Made by a program: the position numbers and the translations under genes. DNA of 18,984 bases. Source: Spirochaetota bacterium (lineage in GTDB: Bacteria > Spirochaetota > JAHITG01). Every line of letters begins with the position of its first letter. Position 1 is the first letter of the stretch. Shown piece by piece: positions 13,731 to 18,984 of this stretch. Below the pieces are notes generated by a model. The model was not told where the DNA came from. It did no database searches and worked only from the letters and a program-made list of their open reading frames with translations. The stretch covers positions 1-18,984 of the forward strand of contig JAHITG010000533.1 in NCBI GenBank assembly GCA_018817865.1, read 5' to 3'.

Positions 13731-15247
13731 ATCAGAAGCAAGGTTTTGATAACGAAAAATACCTGAAAGAACAGAAAAAAGAGATCCTGAAGAGGGTTGC
13801 AAAATGTGACAATAAACTATACCTGGAATTTGGAGGAAAACTTCTCTTTGACTATCATGCATCAAGAGTTTTACCCGGGTATGACCCCAATGTAAAGATG
13901 CGGCTGTTACAGGAATTAAAAGGAAATGCTGATTTTATTCTTTGTATTTACGCCGGAGACATAGAACGGAAAAAAGTAAGAGCTGATTTTGGCATCACCT
14001 ATGATTCGGATGCTTTAAAGATGATCGATGACCTGAGGGGCTGGGGGATAGAAGTTCTGGGAGTGGTGGTCACCCGGTATAAAAAACAGCCATCAGTCAG
14101 ACTTTTTATGAATAAGCTGGAAAGAAGAGGCATTAAAGTATATACTCATTATCCCATAGAAGGTTATCCTAATAATGTAGACCTGATCGTCAGCGATGAC
14201 GGATACGGTGCCAATGATTATATCAAGACAAAGAAACCGCTGGTTGTTGTTACTGCTCCCGGTCCCGGAAGCGGAAAATTATCCACATGCCTTTCCCAGC
14301 TGTATCATGATTATAAAAAAGGGGTCAAAGCCGGATATGCAAAATTTGAGACTTTCCCGATCTGGAACCTGCCTTTGAAACATCCTGTTAATATCGCTTA
14401 CGAGGCAGCTACTGCGGATATTCAGGATTTTAATCTTGTTGATCCGTTCCACCTGGAAACCTATCAGAAGGAATCCATCAATTATAACCGTGATGTAGCG
14501 ATCTTTCCGGTTTTAAAGAGGATACTGGAGAAGATAACCGGGAAGGAAGCGGAATATAACTCTCCGACGGATATGGGCGTAAACAAAGCCGGATTCGGGA
14601 TCACGAATGATAAATGCGTTCAGGAAGCCGCCAGAGAAGAGATCATTCGAAGATACTTCAGATATATGTGTGAATATACCATGGGATTTGTTGAAAAGGA
14701 TACGGTCCAGCGGATCGAGGGATTAATGGAGGAGATGGCCCTGAAGCAGGAGCACAGGAAAGTGGTAGATCCGGCCAGGAAAGCTGCACATGAAGCTGAG
14801 AAGAAGAATAAAGGTCATGACGGGATCTTTTGCGGAAGCGCCATAGAATTAAAGGACGGGGCCATTATCACGGGTAAAAATTCACCTCTCATGCATACCG
14901 CTTCCAGCCTGATATTGAATGCCATTAAACATTTAGCAGATATTCCGCATAAGATCCATCTCATCTCCCCTGCAATTATGGAATCTATCAGCAAACTCAA
15001 GAAAGACCTTTCACAAGACAAGAGCACCAGCCTGGACCTTGATGAAACATTGATCGCCCTGAGTATAAGTGCTACGACCAATCCGACCGCCCAGATGGCC
15101 CTGGAAAAATTGAAAGAGTTGAAAAGATGTGAGGTCCATATGACCCATATCCCCACTCCCGGTGATGAGGCCGGTTTAAGAAGATTGGGAGTCAATCTCA
15201 CCAGTGATCCTAATTTCTCCAGTAAGAACCTTTTCATCGTGGATTAA
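13727..15247 (+). CDS. DUF1846 (UPF0371) family protein
   Basis: The 506 residues match the conserved DUF1846 family. Structures are known for the family, but its physiological role has not been established as far as I know. Recognisable segments are KLYLEFGGKLLFDYHASRVL near 30-49, VRADFGITYD near 84-93, a glycine-rich P-loop-like APGPGSGKLSTCLSQL (177-192, K184), FETFPIWNLPLKHPVN, SPTDMGVNKAGFGI, and a C-terminal domain with DGAIITGKNSPLMH and SISATTNPTAQMALEKL. The protein has no signal peptide and is probably a cytoplasmic nucleotide- or phosphate-binding enzyme; that is inference from the glycine-rich loop. The ATG at 13727 is preceded by AAGG and overlaps the end of a possible small ORF. 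The gene is divergent from the ATP-grasp gene, separated by about 285 bases that hold both candidate promoters. Confidence 0.93.
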   Translation: MNQKQGFDNEKYLKEQKKEILKRVAKCDNKLYLEFGGKLLFDYHASRVLPGYDPNVKMRLLQELKGNADFILCIYAGDIERKKVRADFGITYDSDALKMIDDLRGWGIEVLGVVVTRYKKQPSVRLFMNKLERRGIKVYTHYPIEGYPNNVDLIVSDDGYGANDYIKTKKPLVVVTAPGPGSGKLSTCLSQLYHDYKKGVKAGYAKFETFPIWNLPLKHPVNIAYEAATADIQDFNLVDPFHLETYQKESINYNRDVAIFPVLKRILEKITGKEAEYNSPTDMGVNKAGFGITNDKCVQEAAREEIIRRYFRYMCEYTMGFVEKDTVQRIEGLMEEMALKQEHRKVVDPARKAAHEAEKKNKGHDGIFCGSAIELKDGAIITGKNSPLMHTASSLILNAIKHLADIPHKIHLISPAIMESISKLKKDLSQDKSTSLDLDETLIALSISATTNPTAQMALEKLKELKRCEVHMTHIPTPGDEAGLRRLGVNLTSDPNFSSKNLFIVD

Positions 15248-15373
15248 CAAAGATACCCGGCCTTCAGGTTTTAATTTTTTCAATTTCATTTAAAACATTT
15301 CTGTCATATTTTAAAATTAATTATAAAAAGTTGGAAAGAAAAATTTAATCTATATATATTTCACTTTCACGGA

Positions 15374-15401
15374 CTGATAGTTACAGGTGATGTAACATCA
15401 G
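15374..15401 (+). promoter_or_regulatory. Hairpin in the leader of the SpoIIE-domain gene
   Basis: CTGAT (15374-15378) and GTTAC (15380-15384) pair with GTAAC (15392-15396) and ATCAG (15397-15401), giving a 10-bp stem with one bulged A and a 7-nt loop AGGTGAT. An alternative pairing TGATGT-A-ACATCA (15388-15400) uses the same bases. It lies upstream of the AGGGAGA ribosome site and just after a weak possible promoter (TTGGAA 15331-15336, TATATA 15353-15358). Confidence 0.5.
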
Positions 15402-15438
15402 CGAACAGACCGTTATTTCATATAGGGAGACATGTAAT

Positions 15439-17643
15439 ATGTTCAATTGGATCAGTATAGGCAGTTTCTTCAATTTTATGACCGCTTTCATTCTGGGTAT
15501 TTTCATCTATATTAAAAATAAAAAACTGATGGTCAATAAAATATTATCCATAACATGTCTTTTTGTAGGACTGTGGGCCCTGGGCTTTTTCATGATGTCC
15601 ACAACATCAGTTAAAAGTTCAGCTCTTTTCTGGGCCAGGTTCATGAATATGGCAGCTCTCTATATTCCCATATTGTTCCTTCATTTTACAGTTGCCTTTC
15701 TTGAACAGGATAAGATCAAAAAGCCGATCATCATATCGGTCTATATTTTTGGAACAATTATCTTCATTGCTGCCATTCTGTTCCCTCAGGAATTCCTCAA
15801 TGGAGTCCGTCGTAAGATCGGCCATCTGCCCCATCTCTATTACACGGATGCCCCGGGTATCCTGTACGGCATCTATACAGCCCTCTTTTTTATATGCGTC
15901 TTTTATCCGATCTATCTGATGTTCAAGGCACGCAGGACCCTGACCGGATTTAAGGGGAAACAGATCAAGTTCTTTCTCATAAGCTTTACTACCGGTTTTG
16001 TGGCGGGAGGCAGTACTTTTCTTCTGGTCTATAATATCCCGTTCCCGCCTTATACCCTGCCTTTTACCAGCCTCTGGACCATTTTTCTGGCTTATACCAT
16101 TATCAAATACAGGGCGTTAGAGATCGATACAGTGATCCATCAGACCATTTTATGGGTCCTTCTCTCCATGCTGGTCTTTATTCCCATCGGGTTATTCCTT
16201 TATTTCACACGCCCCTGGCTGAACCGCCTCAGTTTTTTACCCCTTACACTGATCGTAACCATCGTCTTTTTTATTTATCTGTACTATTATAACAAGATAC
16301 AACCCCGTATCAATCATTTCTTTAAACGGCGAAAATATAATTATCAGTACATTCTCTCCAATATGGCATCAAAATTCTTTACCCTGATGGATGTTCAGAC
16401 CCTCTCGGAGCGGTTCCTGTATGAAATATCCGGTATTTTATATCTCAAGAATGCCGTACTGTTCATTATTGATAAAGATGAGAATCAGTATAACCTGTCC
16501 AGCCAGAAAGGATATACGGTAGAAGCCGATAATGTTCAGGATGCTTCTTTTTCATTCGGAGAAACCGGAAGACCTGTGTTAACTGAAAAAAACATGATAA
16601 AAAAAGATCCCATAGTGCGATGGCTTCTGCAAAATAAAAAAGTGCTGGAGAAAGTTCAGATAGAGATCAATCCGGTCTATAAAAAGAGCCGGGATAAAAT
16701 GCTGAGATCCTTCTATAAAATGAATATAGAGCTTTTTATTCCGATCCTGTATCAGGATAATGTATATGCCATATTGGGATTGGGACAGAAACAGAGCCTC
16801 CAGTCATATAAGATGAAGGATATCGATATCCTGAAAAAGCTGGGTGAGGATATCGGGGTCATCTTTTATAATGCCATGCATTACGAGTCCCTGGTAGAGA
16901 TCGAAAGGATCGAGCGGGAGATGGATACCGGCCGTGAGATCCAGCTTTCCCTGCTGCCCCGGGAGATACCAGATATCAAAGGGCTTGCTGTCCATGGTTT
17001 TTTAAATCCCGCAAAAGAGATTGGCGGTGATTATTATGATTTCATACCAATCGATATTAGGCATCAGTATGGTATCGCGATCGGAGATATATCCGGCAAG
17101 GGTATCTCCGCAGGCCTTTTAATGTCCATGGTGAAATCAGCTATGTTGATTTTCAGCCAGAAGGAAAGATCACCGAAACAGGTGCTGCTGAAAGTGAATC
17201 ATCTGCTTCATCAGTATTCGGAAGAAGATAAATTTATGACTCTGCTTTACCTTATCTGGGATGACAGGAATTCTCAGTTAAATTTTTCTTCTGCCGGACA
17301 TGAACATATCCTTGTGTATAAAAGAACGAAAAAGAGTGTACGCGCTATTCCTTCCGGCGGTACCATGGCAGGGATCTTTCCGGATATCAGTAAAATGCTG
17401 AAAGAGAAAGCCATTAAGCTGGATAAAGGGGATAAAGTTCTTTTATATACGGACGGCTGTACGGATGCCCGTAATAAGAAAAATGAGCAGTATGGATTGG
17501 ATAACTTAATGAAATGTTTTCAGAATAACAGTGATAAGCAGATCAAAGAACTGATCTCTTCTATTAAAAAAGATATTTATCTTTTTATGGATTCCTCTGC
17601 CCAATTTGATGATATGACACTGGTAGCCATGGAAGCAGTTTAA
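15439..17643 (+). CDS. 7TM-GAF-SpoIIE (PP2C-type) serine/threonine phosphatase
   Basis: This 734-residue protein is likely an inner-membrane sensor that dephosphorylates an anti-sigma-factor-antagonist type protein. Residues 1-285 hold about eight hydrophobic segments and resemble the 7TM N-terminal region of histidine kinases. Residues about 300-480 form a GAF-like domain, and 485-500 a short charged linker helix. The SpoIIE/PP2C domain (about 500-734) has IQLSLLP, EIGGDYYDF (D531), GDISGKGISAGLLMS (D550), SSAGHEHILV, LLYTDGCTDARN (D672) and FDDMTLVAM (D724 or D725), all the usual metal-binding acidic residues. The enzyme is therefore likely active. The ATG at 15439 follows GGGAGA with an 8-nt gap. 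No anti-sigma kinase or STAS partner gene is in the window. The upstream hairpin may regulate it. Confidence 0.94.
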   Translation: MFNWISIGSFFNFMTAFILGIFIYIKNKKLMVNKILSITCLFVGLWALGFFMMSTTSVKSSALFWARFMNMAALYIPILFLHFTVAFLEQDKIKKPIIISVYIFGTIIFIAAILFPQEFLNGVRRKIGHLPHLYYTDAPGILYGIYTALFFICVFYPIYLMFKARRTLTGFKGKQIKFFLISFTTGFVAGGSTFLLVYNIPFPPYTLPFTSLWTIFLAYTIIKYRALEIDTVIHQTILWVLLSMLVFIPIGLFLYFTRPWLNRLSFLPLTLIVTIVFFIYLYYYNKIQPRINHFFKRRKYNYQYILSNMASKFFTLMDVQTLSERFLYEISGILYLKNAVLFIIDKDENQYNLSSQKGYTVEADNVQDASFSFGETGRPVLTEKNMIKKDPIVRWLLQNKKVLEKVQIEINPVYKKSRDKMLRSFYKMNIELFIPILYQDNVYAILGLGQKQSLQSYKMKDIDILKKLGEDIGVIFYNAMHYESLVEIERIEREMDTGREIQLSLLPREIPDIKGLAVHGFLNPAKEIGGDYYDFIPIDIRHQYGIAIGDISGKGISAGLLMSMVKSAMLIFSQKERSPKQVLLKVNHLLHQYSEEDKFMTLLYLIWDDRNSQLNFSSAGHEHILVYKRTKKSVRAIPSGGTMAGIFPDISKMLKEKAIKLDKGDKVLLYTDGCTDARNKKNEQYGLDNLMKCFQNNSDKQIKELISSIKKDIYLFMDSSAQFDDMTLVAMEAV

Positions 17644-17701
17644 ATAAGGTATTAAAGTATAGGAATCCTCATTTATTATTTTTATATAATTCTATGGTTT
17701 T

Positions 17702-17717
17702 CAGGCAGTTGTGCCTG
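17702..17717. terminator. Hairpin between convergent genes, possible bidirectional terminator
   Basis: CAGGCA (17702-17707) and TGCCTG (17712-17717) form a perfect 6-bp stem with a GTTG loop in the 84 bases between the 3' ends of the SpoIIE and UPF0316 genes. It lacks a clear T-run right after the stem on either strand, so the terminator role rests mainly on its position. Confidence 0.4.
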
Positions 17718-17727
17718 TTCCGGCATT

Positions 17728-18333
17728 TTACAGTTTTCCTTTGCGTAAGTGCTTAAAAAACAATGCAAATTTACTCTTTAAAAACGGTTCCCGATCAGGA
17801 AAAATCCCGCGGCTGACATGCCGTACATCTTCGACTGAATAAGAAGCTTCGGGATTATACAGCTTGATAAGGCCGATGATCTTATCCAGATGGGTTCTGT
17901 TTAGTATAGTATAGATAACACTGACCTTTCCGGTGCTTCCCCTGGCCTCAATGGATGTTGAGCCATATCCTTTTTTACGTAATACAGTGATCAGCTTTTT
18001 TGCAGAACTCTTTGTGATGGTCCGGGTCAGAACGATCCCGATGGCCAGTTTCTCCTCAATGACGATCCCTATATATGTTCCAAAAGCAAAACCGCCGGCA
18101 AAAGCAAAATAACAAGCCACATTGGAAATATTATGCATGATCTGGCCCACGGCAAAGATCCATATCAACAGCTCAAAGAAAGCCAGAAGTGGAGCAACCA
18201 ACTTGTTACCACGGGAGACAAAAATGATCCTTAACGTCCCGATGGTTACATCACAGACCCTGGCTAAAAAGATCAACAAAGGTAATAATACCCAGCGGAA
18301 TATATCTGTTGTAAAAAATTCATGTGTAAACAT
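17728..18333 (-). CDS. UPF0316 family membrane protein (DUF5698-DUF2179)
   Basis: The 201-residue protein matches the UPF0316 family, which has no firmly established function that I know of. The N-terminal domain has three membrane helices (about 14-34, 44-66 and 72-92) and the motif ARVCDVTIGTLRIIFVSRGNK-like stretch at about 24-44, then GFAFGTYIGIVIEEKLAIG. The C-terminal soluble DUF2179 domain (about 108-165) has GYGSTSIEARGSTGKVSVI and the ending YSVEDVRHVSRGIFP. Residues 180-201 form a basic tail. The ATG at 18333 has no clear ribosome site, but the next methionine is at residue 66 and would remove two helices. The transcript probably starts near 18545, leaving a leader of about 210 nt. 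The gene is convergent with the SpoIIE gene. Confidence 0.92.
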   Translation of the reverse strand: MFTHEFFTTDIFRWVLLPLLIFLARVCDVTIGTLRIIFVSRGNKLVAPLLAFFELLIWIFAVGQIMHNISNVACYFAFAGGFAFGTYIGIVIEEKLAIGIVLTRTITKSSAKKLITVLRKKGYGSTSIEARGSTGKVSVIYTILNRTHLDKIIGLIKLYNPEASYSVEDVRHVSRGIFPDREPFLKSKFALFFKHLRKGKL

Positions 18334-18722
18334 AAAATACTTTTAACCCTGAAGCAGGAGATGATGCTGCCTTACGGCTTCTTCATCCTGGGCATTTTTC
18401 CAGAGATATCCTTTCATCGAAGATTAAGAAAAAATTTGTTTTACTTATATTAATCGGATACGCATCAGGCTTTCTCTTCTGTTCCGGATATTGATCTCAA
18501 GCTTGAAGACGATATCAAGGAACAGGAATCTCCGTTTCTCCTTTTTCTATAATTCTAATGTTTTCAGCCAGTTTGTCAATGGGTTTTTATATATACACCC
18601 GGTTTGAGTCAGGCTTACCGGAAAACCAGAACATCATTCCCAATTTCAATATTTCGTTGTTCATAAAAGTATTGTACCTGTCCCGGACCTTTAGAAATTC
18701 AAGCTGCCTTTTTAAAAGAGTA
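18334..18722. other. Unexplained 389-base region between UPF0316 gene and ilvE-like gene
   Basis: No convincing gene is seen, but the region is not featureless. It holds a promoter on the minus strand (18552-18579), a TCAAGCTTGA palindrome, and a stem GTTCC/GGAAC with adjacent TTGAT/ATCAA (about 18484-18523). Several short frames look protein-like. On the minus strand an open frame at 18587-18736 reads through RQLEFLKVRDRYNTF and MNNEILKLGMMFW to a TAA in a TA-repeat, and the same frame continues after that stop (KPIDKLAENIRIIEKGETEI). A 24-codon frame (18346-18420, minus strand, beginning MKGYLWKNAQDEEA) also exists. The region may be a broken small gene, a small-protein gene, or a structured leader. 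Confidence 0.4.
18552..18579 (-). promoter_or_regulatory. Promoter upstream of the UPF0316 gene
   Basis: On the minus strand a perfect TTGACA (plus 18574-18579) and TAGAAT (18552-18557) are 16 bases apart. Transcription would start near 18545. AAAAAGGAG follows about 10 nt downstream, but no good start codon follows it. Confidence 0.65.
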
Positions 18723-18984
18723 TTAACCTGCCGTTTTCAGTTTAAAATTTTTTATCAGCTTTTTAGTATAAAAACCCAGGGTTCCATCGCCTATCACTCT
18801 TCCATCGATCATTATGACAGGAATGATCTCAACGGCTGAACCGGTTAAAAAACATTCATCAGCATTATAAAGGTCATAACTGCTTAAGCTGGTCTCACAA
18901 AATTTAATATTCGTATCATTTAATAACTCAAAGACAGTATTTCGGGTAATACCTTCTAAAATACCATTTTGAACAAGTGGTGTA
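18723..18984 (-). CDS. ilvE: Branched-chain amino acid aminotransferase-like, C-terminal part (cut by window edge)
   Basis: The last 87 codons of a class IV (fold IV) PLP aminotransferase are present, ending at a TAA at 18723-18725. The upstream part lies beyond base 18984. The visible protein reads NGILEGITRNTVFELL, then DECFLTGSAVEIIPVIMIDG and a DGTLGFYTKKL ending. This matches the C-terminal half of IlvE-type enzymes: the ILEGITR loop binds the PLP phosphate and the TGSA-EI-PV strand lies at the active site. Such enzymes make valine, leucine and isoleucine from their 2-oxo acids, which would complete the pathway at the other edge of the window. A D-amino acid aminotransferase or aminodeoxychorismate lyase is possible because only the C-terminus is seen. 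Confidence 0.82.
   Translation of the reverse strand, partial: TPLVQNGILEGITRNTVFELLNDTNIKFCETSLSSYDLYNADECFLTGSAVEIIPVIMIDGRVIGDGTLGFYTKKLIKNFKLKTAG

Noticed and set aside
15289..15315. AT-rich inverted repeat TTTAAAA/TTTTAAA after the DUF1846 gene
   Set aside because: Arms made only of A and T are expected by chance in such AT-rich spacers; no T-run or GC stem supports a terminator.
18558..18839. Plus-strand frame of 93 codons
   Set aside because: Its second half is antisense to the certain ilvE C-terminus and its first half overlaps a minus-strand promoter; no family is recognised.

Overview
The window is an 18,984-base stretch of a moderately AT-rich bacterial chromosome, densely packed and coding on both strands. 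Nothing in it is phage-like, and there is no insertion sequence with a transposase, no rRNA or tRNA and no CRISPR array. The Psd/PssA phospholipid pair, the 7TM-GAF-SpoIIE regulator, the DUF1846 protein and the UPF0316 protein would fit a deep-branching bacterium such as a spirochaete-like lineage. That placement is only a guess from gene content.

Region 1 (1-4012, minus strand) is a branched-chain amino acid operon read right to left: ilvB, ilvN, ilvC, leuA, with leuA cut by the window edge. A good sigma70-type promoter lies just upstream of ilvB, and the leader looks too short for a T-box or attenuator. The operon carries two kinds of repeat between genes: a 92-bp near-perfect inverted repeat between ilvN and ilvC, and a pair of related hairpin repeats between ilvC and leuA. 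The 3' end of an ilvE-like aminotransferase (18723-18984, minus strand) sits at the other edge of the window, so branched-chain amino acid genes flank the whole segment.

Region 2 (4021-4180) is the divergent spacer. It contains nested palindromes with four ATGCAT sites, placed between the ilvB promoter and a promoter for the phospholipid genes.

Region 3 (4181-8873, plus strand) holds psd and pssA, which together make phosphatidylethanolamine through phosphatidylserine. A large membrane-anchored TPR protein and a monoacylglycerol-lipase-like hydrolase follow.

Region 4 (8922-13502) holds a diverged aspartokinase homologue with a promoter containing a palindrome. It is translationally coupled to an unrecognised eight-cysteine zinc-ribbon protein. 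A convergent gene encodes a PEP-synthase-type ATP-grasp protein that has no phosphohistidine domain and carries a degenerate KaiC-like N-terminus.

Region 5 (13527-17643, plus strand) holds a DUF1846 protein behind a structured leader, then a 7TM-GAF-SpoIIE (PP2C-type) phosphatase whose leader begins with a hairpin.

Region 6 (17702-18984, minus strand) holds a UPF0316 membrane protein with a long leader of about 210 nt, a strong promoter, and the ilvE tail.

The observations most worth checking are the diverged aspartokinase/zinc-ribbon pair, the intra-operon repeats, the nested palindromes, the unusual cofactor loop of IlvC, the four-cysteine insertion of IlvB, and the unexplained 18334-18722 region.
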